Origin: an uncultured Alphaproteobacteria bacterium
Lineage (GTDB): Bacteria; Pseudomonadota; Alphaproteobacteria; CAAHEQ01; UBA3637
Assembly: GCA_944393195.1 (NCBI GenBank)
Contig: CALXZG010000002.1
Coordinates: forward strand, 1-33,645
DNA length: 33,645 bases
Direction of reading: 5' to 3'
Below the pieces are notes generated by a model that searched no databases, was not told the origin of the DNA, and saw only the letters and a program-made list of their open reading frames with translations. This document shows positions 7,472 to 14,215 of this stretch, piece by piece. How positions within the stretch are numbered: position 1 is the first letter of the stretch; each line of letters starts with the position of its first letter. Position numbers and translations under genes: made by a program.

Positions 7472-9553
7472 TTACTTCAATAACATCTTAAAGTCCACCA
7501 CAACGGCGCGATCTTTCGTAATCAAAGCCGGATTGGCATCAATCGCCGTGATTTCCGGAATTTCCAACACAATCCGTTGAATCTTGGCCAACGTATCGGC
7601 AACGGCACCCACGGCTTTCGGCGCTTCACCCCGAACACCGTTCAAAATCGTCCCGACTTTCGTTTCCTTAATCATGGCATCAAAGTCATTCGCCGGCAAA
7701 ATCCGCATCGTCGTATCCCGCATGACTTCCGTGTAAATGCCACCCGTACCAAAGACCATCACCCGACCAAAGTTCTTGTCCGAGTTAACCCCGATAATCG
7801 TTTCCGTCGCCTTGACAATCATTTCTTGAATTAAGACGCTGGCCCCTTTCAATTGGAACTGCGCAATCGTCGCCGTTAATCCGTCAAAAGCCGCATTGAA
7901 CTTCGCTTCATCGTCAATGTTCAGGTAGATCCCCTTCATTTCCGTTTTGTGCAACGCATCCGGAGCCGACAACTTCAACACCACCGGCGCCGGGAAAATA
8001 CCGCGACAGAAAGCCAACGCTGCTTCTTTATCCACAAAATTACCGGATTTCGGATAATCAATTCCGTAATGATCCATAATCATGTTGACCGTCTTTTGCG
8101 GTAACGAGGCTAATCCTTCCGCTTTCGCCGCCCGAACAGCCGTCATGATGTCCGCCGGTACCTCCTGCGCCACAAAGTTAACATCGGCCACCCCGCGGAA
8201 AGCCATCTGCGCTTTTAACAAGCCCAACAACCGCACGATATCACACGGATATTCATACGTTAAAATACCCGCTTGTTGCAAAATGGTACGCCCTTCTTTG
8301 ACGCGCATACCGCCAACAAAACAGGTAAAGACATTCACATTCTGATAACGACCGGCCACACGCACAACCGCTTCCGCCGTTCCTTTTGCATCCGTCACCA
8401 TTTGCGGCGTTAATAACACAAGGATATTCTTGTATTCCCCGCTGGCACACAAAATGTCCAAAGCCGCTTCATAGCGATCGGCCCGCGCATCCCCGATCAC
8501 ATCGATCGGATTCCCCAAAGCCGCTTCCGCCGGCAACGCCGCTTTCAAAGCCGCAATCGTTTGTTCGGACGGCCGCGCCAAATCCAACCCGGCTTCTTCA
8601 CACAAATCGGAAGTTAACACCCCGACCCCGCCGGCGTTTGTTAAGACAGCCAAAGACCCGTCAAATTCCTGATGATGACAATGTTGCAGGATTTCCAACA
8701 ACCCGAACATATCCCGCGTGTTATACGCCTGAATAGCTCCCGACCGTTGCAAAGCCATTTCCAACACCCGATAATTCGGTGCCAAAGAACCCGTGTGCGA
8801 CAAACTGGCCGCTTGCGCTTTTTGGGATTTGCCCGGTTCCATAATCACAACCGGTTTGACCTTTGTCACGCGTTTTAACGCCTGCAAAAAGCGTGTCCCG
8901 TTCTTTAACGATTCCAAATAGAACACAAAAGCCGTCGTGTGCGGATCTTCGGCAATCGCATCCAACAACGCGTCTTCGGCCAAATCCGCCTTATTCCCGA
9001 TGGAAATAAAGTGCGAAAAACCGATTCCTTTTTCCCGCGCCCAATCCATAATAGCCGAACAATAAGCGCCGGATTGGGAAATAAACGCAACATTCCCTTT
9101 TGCCGGGAACCCGTCGGCGAAACTGGCATTCACCCGATCAAATGTCGAAATATGTCCCAAACAATTCGGGCCTAATAAATTAATACCGGCCGCCTGACAC
9201 TTACGCGCAATTTCATCTTCCAAATCATGATTGCCGACTTCACCAAAACCCGCCGTGATAATGCTGATGTTTTTAACCCCTTTGGCCACCGCATCGTCAA
9301 TAACCGGCATGGTAAAGCGCGCCGGCACCAACACAACAACTAAATCCACCGCTTCCGGAATATCCCGAACGGAAGCATAACACGGCCGCTCCATCACATT
9401 TTGACCGGCCAGTTTCGGGTTAACCCCATATAAATGACCGACAAAACCAGCATCAATGATATTTTTGAACACAACAGAACCCAACTTGGTCGGATCCGCG
9501 GATACACCGACAACAGCAATGGAGGCCGGCTTAAAAAATGAAGCTAAAGACAT
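7472..9553 (-). CDS. ADP-forming acetate/acyl-CoA synthetase family protein
   Basis: Enzymes of this family interconvert acyl-CoA, ADP and phosphate with the free acid, CoA and ATP, conserving energy as ATP. The 693-residue protein shows the fused order: a CoA-binding Rossmann domain (PASIAVVGVSADPTKLGSV near the N-terminus), two succinyl-CoA-ligase-like domains with GPNCLGH and the SLSHTGSLA motif that carries the phosphorylated His in family members, and a C-terminal ATP-grasp domain (PVVLKLSAPDALHKTEMKG). An upstream in-frame extension is possible, but 9553 is chosen because AAAGGA precedes it and a strong promoter at 9591-9619 places the transcript start downstream of the longer start. 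Exact acyl substrate cannot be read from sequence. A protein acyltransferase domain is absent. Confidence 0.9.
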   Translation of the reverse strand: MSLASFFKPASIAVVGVSADPTKLGSVVFKNIIDAGFVGHLYGVNPKLAGQNVMERPCYASVRDIPEAVDLVVVLVPARFTMPVIDDAVAKGVKNISIITAGFGEVGNHDLEDEIARKCQAAGINLLGPNCLGHISTFDRVNASFADGFPAKGNVAFISQSGAYCSAIMDWAREKGIGFSHFISIGNKADLAEDALLDAIAEDPHTTAFVFYLESLKNGTRFLQALKRVTKVKPVVIMEPGKSQKAQAASLSHTGSLAPNYRVLEMALQRSGAIQAYNTRDMFGLLEILQHCHHQEFDGSLAVLTNAGGVGVLTSDLCEEAGLDLARPSEQTIAALKAALPAEAALGNPIDVIGDARADRYEAALDILCASGEYKNILVLLTPQMVTDAKGTAEAVVRVAGRYQNVNVFTCFVGGMRVKEGRTILQQAGILTYEYPCDIVRLLGLLKAQMAFRGVADVNFVAQEVPADIMTAVRAAKAEGLASLPQKTVNMIMDHYGIDYPKSGNFVDKEAALAFCRGIFPAPVVLKLSAPDALHKTEMKGIYLNIDDEAKFNAAFDGLTATIAQFQLKGASVLIQEMIVKATETIIGVNSDKNFGRVMVFGTGGIYTEVMRDTTMRILPANDFDAMIKETKVGTILNGVRGEAPKAVGAVADTLAKIQRIVLEIPEITAIDANPALITKDRAVVVDFKMLLK

Positions 9554-9590
9554 ATTTGATTCCTTTTGTCTGATTAAAATTTTCGGGCGC

Positions 9591-9619
9591 AGTATACGCA
9601 AAATACCATGGAATGTCAA
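9591..9619 (-). promoter_or_regulatory. Sigma70-type promoter of the acyl-CoA synthetase gene
   Basis: Minus-strand TTGACA (9619-9614) and TATACT (9596-9591) with exactly 17 bases between. It is one of the best promoters in the window and decides the start codon of the downstream gene. Confidence 0.8.
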
Positions 9620-9686
9620 CCCGCTTTCGCTATTCTTTTTTGGCTTTTACAAACTTTTTAACGCCCTGTCATCCATGCTCTTTTTC

Positions 9687-10973
9687 CTACGGAATACGAT
9701 CGCGCGACGTGTCAACCGCCGCCACACCGGTTTCCTCTAACACATCCGCCGGTATCGGATCCGCAAACAACGCCGTCGGATCCGGAAAATCATCCGGTGC
9801 CGGCCCGACAATAACACGCCGCTGCTTACTTCCGATTTGATACATATCCAATAACCGCTCGTTCGTTCCGTCCGCTTTTAACCGGAACCGCCCGTCCACA
9901 CCGTTATATCCCGCCGGATTTGTCAGGTTCGCCGTCGTCAAAGCCCGCCGCTCTGCCAATACCGCCACTAACGATACCGCATCATAGGCCAACGAACTAA
10001 TGCGTGGCGGAGCCGATCCGAACGTCCGATTATACCGCACCGAAAATTGATGCGCCCGCCGCCCGTCCACACCGGGATAATAGGCCCCCCGCAAATTCGT
10101 ATCCCGCACTTCCTGCCAATTCGCCAGTCCGTAAAAAGGAACAACCTCGGGTGTCACATCATAAAAAGACAATAACGAAGCCACCTGCCGCAATTTAACC
10201 CCGTCTTCGAAAATAAACAACGCGTCGAAATCAACCCGTTCGGACATCGGCGTTGCCAACAATTCTTTTTCCTCTTCGGTTAAATCCTTTTTTCGCGCAT
10301 CAATCGGTGTCGGTACGATTTTGCGAACCGCCGGATCAAAATTGACCGTCCCCGGTTTGTACAAAGATACCTTGCTTAACGTCATTCCCGGACACCGCTC
10401 AATCGTCTCGGCCAAAACGTTCATCGTCATTTCCCCGACCTTATTCTCCGGCCCCAATACCGCCAACCGCCGTTGCCCCGCCGTACACGCATATTGCACA
10501 ATCCGAACCACCTGATCCGGAATAAGAACACCCATCGTATACATATCCGGCGCCATTAACGAATCATCTGACGTAAAGGAAATGACAGGCACCTCCGGTT
10601 CCTCCGCCCGCAAAGCCTTAACCTCTTCCGCAAAGATAGGTCCGATCACAATATCCGGTGCCTGTTCAACCGCTTCTGCCCACGCTTTCCGTACCCCGGC
10701 CGCCGTTCCCGCCGTATCAAAAAATAATAACTCCAACGGACTGTTCGGCCGTTCAAACAAAGCCATCATTCCCGCCTGTTGAAAAGCCGTTCCCGTTGCC
10801 GCCGCTTTTCCCGTCAATGGCAACAACATAGCCGCCCGCACCGGCTGAACCGGTTGAACGGCCTTATCCGAAGCCGATCCCGTCACCCATAAATTCCGAT
10901 CCGGTTCCGAAGATCGACATCCCCAAACCAACAACATCAGAGCAAATACGGTAAATATTTTCGCTTTGATCAT
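9687..10973 (-). CDS. Penicillin-binding protein activator (LpoA/YraM-like lipoprotein)
   Basis: The 428-residue protein begins with a lipoprotein signal peptide (MIKAKIFTVFALMLLVWGC, Cys at 19) and then a periplasmic binding protein type 1 fold: RAAMLLPLTGKAAATGTAFQQAG, PDIVIGPIFAEEV, PVISFTSDDSLMAPDMYTMG. In Gammaproteobacteria LpoA is an outer-membrane lipoprotein that stimulates PBP1a in peptidoglycan synthesis. In alphaproteobacteria homologues are annotated as PBP activators with less evidence. The call is strengthened by context: rsmI, yraN and a BON lipoprotein follow divergently, matching the yraL-yraM-yraN-yraP order of E. coli apart from orientation. AAAAGGGG lies upstream of the ATG. 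An ABC amino acid-binding lipoprotein is the main alternative. Confidence 0.8.
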   Translation of the reverse strand: MIKAKIFTVFALMLLVWGCRSSEPDRNLWVTGSASDKAVQPVQPVRAAMLLPLTGKAAATGTAFQQAGMMALFERPNSPLELLFFDTAGTAAGVRKAWAEAVEQAPDIVIGPIFAEEVKALRAEEPEVPVISFTSDDSLMAPDMYTMGVLIPDQVVRIVQYACTAGQRRLAVLGPENKVGEMTMNVLAETIERCPGMTLSKVSLYKPGTVNFDPAVRKIVPTPIDARKKDLTEEEKELLATPMSERVDFDALFIFEDGVKLRQVASLLSFYDVTPEVVPFYGLANWQEVRDTNLRGAYYPGVDGRRAHQFSVRYNRTFGSAPPRISSLAYDAVSLVAVLAERRALTTANLTNPAGYNGVDGRFRLKADGTNERLLDMYQIGSKQRRVIVGPAPDDFPDPTALFADPIPADVLEETGVAAVDTSRDRIP

Positions 10974-11003
10974 AAAAGACCCCTTTTCCGAACGAATTTA
11001 TTA

Positions 11004-11012
11004 TGTTATACT
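11004..11012 (+). promoter_or_regulatory. Extended -10 promoter of rsmI
   Basis: TGTTATACT gives an extended -10 (TG, one base, TATACT). The -35 region is poor, as is usual for extended -10 promoters. It overlaps the divergent promoter of the LpoA-like gene. Confidence 0.5.
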
Positions 11013-11033
11013 CTTTTTTAGCACAATTTTCAA
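11005..11033 (-). promoter_or_regulatory. Promoter of the LpoA-like gene
   Basis: Minus-strand TTGAAA (11033-11028) and TATAAC (11010-11005) with 17 bases between. Its -10 overlaps the plus-strand -10 of rsmI. Confidence 0.6.
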
Positions 11034-11054
11034 GTTATTTCGGAAAGGCAACGT

Positions 11055-11888
11055 ATGTTATACCTGGTTTCAACCCCTATCGGCAACCTCGGCGATATTT
11101 CGGATCGCGCCCGCCAAGTCCTCTCCTCCGTCGATTTGGTCGCTTGCGAAGATACACGGACAAGCGCCCACCTGTTCTCCCTGCTGGGTATTACCGTCGC
11201 CGCAACAACACCATACCATGAACATAACGCCGATACCGCTCGTCCGAAGCTGATAGACAAACTCAAACGCGGTGTCAATATTGCGCTTGTTTCCGATGCC
11301 GGCACCCCCCTGATTTCCGATCCCGGGTATAAATTGGTCCGCGATTGCTACGATGCCGGTGTTCCGGTCACCACCATTCCCGGTGCCAATGCCGTCCTGT
11401 CCGCACTCCAACTCTCCGGCCTTCCGTCGGACGCCTTTTATTTTGCGGGTTTTTTGCCACCTAAAAAAAGCCTGCGCCAAACCGCCCTTAAAAAACTGAA
11501 AGATATTCCCGCAACCCTCATTCTCTACGATACACCGAACCGATTGCCCGATGTCCTCGCCGACATTCACGCCGTTCTCGGCAACCGCCTCACCGCCGTT
11601 GTTCGCGAAATAACCAAAAAGTTTGAAGAAGTCCGACGCGCACCGGTTGCCGATCTCATTACCCGATACGCCGCCGAAGACGCTCCCAAAGGCGAACTTG
11701 TCATCGTGATTGACCGCGCCGGAAAAACAAATCAAGAATGGACACCGGATGCCGTCGATACCTTGATTCGCGAAACATTGGCCACCAACTCCGCACGGGA
11801 TACCGTTGATTTAATCACCGATATAACCGGCCTCCCCAAAAAACAAATCTATCAACGCGTCTTAACCATACAACATGACAAAAACTAA
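11055..11888 (+). CDS. rsmI: 16S rRNA (cytidine(1402)-2'-O)-methyltransferase RsmI
   Basis: RsmI uses S-adenosylmethionine to methylate the 2'-OH of C1402 in the decoding centre of 16S rRNA. The 277-residue protein has the tetrapyrrole methylase fold with the family motifs LVSTPIGNLGDIS at the N-terminus, CEDTRTSAHL at about 32-41, SDAGTPLISDPGYKLV near 80-95, and the GANAVLSALQLSGLPSDAF region that lines the SAM pocket. GGAAAGG precedes the ATG. The 3' end overlaps yraN by 14 bases, so the two are translationally coupled. Confidence 0.97.
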   Translation: MLYLVSTPIGNLGDISDRARQVLSSVDLVACEDTRTSAHLFSLLGITVAATTPYHEHNADTARPKLIDKLKRGVNIALVSDAGTPLISDPGYKLVRDCYDAGVPVTTIPGANAVLSALQLSGLPSDAFYFAGFLPPKKSLRQTALKKLKDIPATLILYDTPNRLPDVLADIHAVLGNRLTAVVREITKKFEEVRRAPVADLITRYAAEDAPKGELVIVIDRAGKTNQEWTPDAVDTLIRETLATNSARDTVDLITDITGLPKKQIYQRVLTIQHDKN

Positions 11889-12240
11889 CTACGCCCGTGG
11901 CCACCGCGCCGAAAAATGGGCCATGCTCTATTTAATGCTGAAAGGTTGGCGCCCCGTCGCCCACAACTATGTCACCGGTCGCGGTACCGGTGCCGGGGAA
12001 ATCGACCTGATTATGACCCGTGGCCAAACCATTGCGTTTATCGAAGTCAAATACCGCCCGACGCTGTCCCAAGCACTCGAAGCCATCACTCCCGATACCC
12101 AAATTCGCATCACGCGGGCCTCGGCGGCTTTTTTGCAACGCCATCCGATGTTTCAACACTACCGGGTGCGATACGACGCCGTGTTAATGAGCCCCCGCCA
12201 TTGGCCTAAACATCTGCCGGGAGCGTGGCGCATTCTATGA
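11875..12240 (+). CDS. yraN: UPF0102 family nuclease-fold protein YraN
   Basis: The 121-residue protein belongs to UPF0102, small proteins with a restriction-endonuclease-like fold. The core motif is visible as GEIDLIM followed by IAFIEVKYR at about residues 40-62: Asp and E-x-K are the metal-binding residues of that fold. The N-terminal RGHRAEKWAMLYL stretch is the family start. The true function is not settled. It overlaps rsmI by 14 bases and shares the ATGA stop/start with the BON gene, so the three form one transcription unit. Confidence 0.93.
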   Translation: MTKTNYARGHRAEKWAMLYLMLKGWRPVAHNYVTGRGTGAGEIDLIMTRGQTIAFIEVKYRPTLSQALEAITPDTQIRITRASAAFLQRHPMFQHYRVRYDAVLMSPRHWPKHLPGAWRIL

Positions 12241-12824
12241 TAATACCCGGCGGCCATTTTATCCGAATCTGCTTTTTTCTGATATTCTTCGGCATGTTAC
12301 CCGTCGGGTGCCAATTCATCGGCACCATTGCCAACGGCACGCACAAAGTCTATACTGTTTTAGCCGACGACCGTTCCCTTGCCGACGATGTATCCGATAT
12401 CCGGATTAACCTCGAAATTCGCGATGCACTGGCGCGCCACAAAGGCAGCCTCGCCTTCGATATCGATGTCACCGTTTTTGAAGGCGAAGTTCTCCTCACC
12501 GGTGCCATTCCGGATATTCTGCTTATTCATGAAGCCATTGCAACTGCTTGGTCGGTGGCGGGCGTCCGGAAAGTCTATACCTATATCCGGTTGAATGAAC
12601 CGTTGTCGGTTGACGAAGTGGCTCGGGACGCTGCCGTCGCCGCCAAAGTCCGAACCGAACTCGGCCTGACCAAAGGTGTTGCGTCCAGTAATTATAAACT
12701 CGTCGTCGAAAATAAAACGGCCTACCTGATGGGTATTCGCGCCTCCGATGCCGAATACGAAACCGCCCTGGCCGTCTTAAAAAATTCCGTCGGCATTGAT
12801 CAGGTCATCTGCCTGATGCGCTGA
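12237..12824 (+). CDS. BON-domain lipoprotein (DolP/YraP-like)
   Basis: The protein (195 residues from the ATG at 12237) has a hydrophobic signal ending LPVGC (Cys25), which reads as a lipobox with a weak -3 position, then two BON domains: about residues 50-115 (DDVSDIRINLEIRDAL through GVRKVYTYIRL) and 125-195. DolP in E. coli is an outer-membrane lipoprotein with two BON domains that binds anionic phospholipids and supports envelope integrity. The ATG overlaps the yraN stop as ATGA; a GTG at 12225 is in frame but has no properly spaced ribosome binding site. Position after rsmI-yraN supports the DolP-like call. Confidence 0.85.
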   Translation: MIIPGGHFIRICFFLIFFGMLPVGCQFIGTIANGTHKVYTVLADDRSLADDVSDIRINLEIRDALARHKGSLAFDIDVTVFEGEVLLTGAIPDILLIHEAIATAWSVAGVRKVYTYIRLNEPLSVDEVARDAAVAAKVRTELGLTKGVASSNYKLVVENKTAYLMGIRASDAEYETALAVLKNSVGIDQVICLMR

Positions 12825-12921
12825 TTTACCTATTTTTTTCAATAATCAACAACGATTACACTTCCTTTTTTGAAAACACCTTTTCATTCAAGATCATACC
12901 CCTGCTTACAGACAATCCCGC

Positions 12922-12950
12922 TTGACGCAAAATCGATTTTGTGGTATACT
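12922..12950 (+). promoter_or_regulatory. Sigma70-type promoter of the gene at 12981
   Basis: TTGACG (12922-12927) and TATACT (12945-12950) with 17 bases between, 30 bases before the start codon. Confidence 0.75.
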
Positions 12951-12980
12951 GATTTTTCGTTTCTGAAAGGATAATACGAT

Positions 12981-13607
12981 ATGTCGACAGCGCAATCTAC
13001 ACAAGCTTTTACATCATTGACGATGTTGCAGTATTTAGCCGCAACGATCGGTATGGGGAAAACTTCGTCGATTCCGATTATTCAAGACAAAAAAATCGTC
13101 GCCCATGTTATGGCGCGCACGGACGATCAACACTATACCGTCCAATTCTGGCGGAAAGACGACACTTTTTCGTTTGAGGCCTACGCCCGCGTTCCGTCGG
13201 ACGCCGTTATGAAATATAATAGACAATTGAAAGAATTCGAACGCCGGCAACCGGTCATCCGGTTTGGTCATGAAGTCGGCTATTGGTCCTATGGCGCACC
13301 TGACAAGAAAACCGGCTGGGCCAAAATTAACGGTTTTTTCACACATAACACCCGTTTCAATTTCGGCGACCGCGATTGCGCACCGTATATCGCCGATATC
13401 GCACATGTAACGGTCCGCCTCCCGAATATGATGGGACAACAAATGTGCCGTATTGTGATTCAAAAAGGCGAACTCATTCAATGTGATAAATTAGCCGGCT
13501 TTGCTGCCGCAGCCGACTTGGCCTTGGAATATCGCATGGCGCATAAAGCATGTCAGCCGATTATCCTCCGCCACCAAATTGAACGCTTCGGCGGCCGCCA
13601 CCGTTAA
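12981..13607 (+). CDS. Hypothetical protein, 208 residues
   Basis: I do not recognise this protein. It is soluble in appearance, with no signal peptide and no membrane segment, and mixed alpha/beta composition. The first half has alternating charged and aromatic residues (DDQHYTVQFWRKDDTFSFEAYARV), which suggests a beta-rich domain. The C-terminus is basic (RHQIERFGGRHR). AAGGA lies 8 bases upstream of the ATG and a near-consensus promoter sits at 12922-12950, so it is probably expressed on its own. Base composition matches neighbours. It is followed by the REP-like cluster. Confidence 0.8.
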   Translation: MSTAQSTQAFTSLTMLQYLAATIGMGKTSSIPIIQDKKIVAHVMARTDDQHYTVQFWRKDDTFSFEAYARVPSDAVMKYNRQLKEFERRQPVIRFGHEVGYWSYGAPDKKTGWAKINGFFTHNTRFNFGDRDCAPYIADIAHVTVRLPNMMGQQMCRIVIQKGELIQCDKLAGFAAAADLALEYRMAHKACQPIILRHQIERFGGRHR

Positions 13608-13631
13608 ATACCCTTTTATACCTTGGCTCCC

Positions 13632-14071
13632 CCTCCGTCATCCCCATTTTTCCTGTCATCCCTGCGAAAGCGGGGATCTTTCAACCCCCCCGCTCCATTA
13701 TAATCCCGTCATCCCTTATTATTAGTCCGTCATCCCCAACCCCATAAGTAATCCGTCATCCCCGACCTGATCGGGAATCTCATAACGCACACACCTTTCC
13801 AATTCCAACATCCGCTTGCCGGCGGCGACTTCCGCTGCCTTGGCACGCGGTGTTTCATTGCCTTACGCGAAAAAACAATTCACCGGATTGTTTTTTCTTG
13901 CGCGGTATCCTTGCGTAAGCGAGGATCTTTCAACCACCTCACTCCTCCCCTCCTACGTCATCCCATATAAATATCTCGTCATTCCCGCGCAAGCGGGAAT
14001 CTTTTAACACAATCCCTTATTATAAAACTGTCATCCTTGGGCTTGACCCGAGGATCTCATGACACGCACTC
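13632..14071 (+). repeat. Cluster of REP-like palindromic elements
   Basis: At least five hairpin units share the frame GTCATYC - stem - GRATCT: 13655-13684 (stem with GCGAAAGC), 13755-13791 (GACCTGATC), 13905-13931 (degenerate, GCGTAAGC), 13978-14005 (CGCGCAAGCG) and 14030-14071 (GGGCTTGACCC). Some carry the tail CATGACACGCACTCC and then TTTCCAATTCCAAC. Between them are partial CGTCATCCC copies without the stem. The stems differ but stay paired, so structure is kept. Such elements are spread by REP-associated tyrosine transposases in many bacteria; no such gene is in the window. Confidence 0.85.
13870..13896 (+). terminator. A/T-rich hairpin, possible terminator
   Basis: AAAAAACAAT (13870-13879) pairs with ATTGTTTTTT (13887-13896) around TCACCGG. 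It lies 260 bases after the nearest plus-strand gene, so it may be a terminator for it or part of a decayed repeat. Confidence 0.35.
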
Positions 14072-14080
14072 CATCCCTTT

Positions 14081-14126
14081 ATAAAAAACGCGCACGGCCA
14101 CCCCCGCGGGGAAAGCGGGGGCGGCC
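14081..14126 (-). terminator. Terminator of the Cys-rich pilin-like gene
   Basis: On the minus strand GGCCGCCCCCGC pairs with GCGGGGGTGGCC around a short loop, then GTGCGCG and a TTTTTTAT tail. It is a very GC-rich stem about 90 bases past the stop codon at 14216. Confidence 0.75.
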
Positions 14127-14144
14127 ATAATGACCTCTTTGCCC

Positions 14145-14172
14145 GTGTCGGGGCTCTTAAATGCCCCGACAC
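14145..14172. repeat. 10-bp perfect dyad downstream of the Cys-rich pilin-like gene
   Basis: GTGTCGGGGC (14145-14154) and GCCCCGACAC (14163-14172) flank an 8-base loop. It lies 44 bases after the stop of the gene at 14216 and before its terminator, so it would form a strong hairpin in the 3' UTR. No T run follows on the minus strand, so it may protect the mRNA end instead of terminating. Confidence 0.5.
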
Positions 14173-14215
14173 AAATAATTAAATAGGTAAAGGAGATATT
14201 AAAGAACTGGGAACC

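Larger units (their letters stand above)
13608..14215. other. Gene-free stretch filled by REP-like repeats and hairpins
   Basis: No protein gene is credible in these 608 bases. The content is REP-like units with partial copies (13632-14071), an A/T-rich hairpin (13870-13896), the terminator of the Cys-rich pilin-like gene (14081-14126) and a GC-rich 10-bp dyad (14145-14172). Confidence 0.75.

Noticed and set aside
9554-9619. Earlier start of the acyl-CoA synthetase at 9619
   Set aside because: It would begin inside the -35 hexamer of a near-consensus promoter and lacks a ribosome binding site.
11070-11735. A 221-codon open frame antisense to rsmI
   Set aside because: rsmI is certain on the other strand, and the antisense product has low-complexity Gly/Asn/Phe composition typical of a shadow frame.
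13608-14007. Short plus-strand frames in the REP-like region
   Set aside because: They are translations of the palindromes and lack ribosome binding sites and family similarity.
13632-14071. Possible CRISPR array
   Set aside because: Repeats are irregular in length and spacing, are hairpins of several types and also occur singly elsewhere, including within a coding sequence. No cas gene is near.
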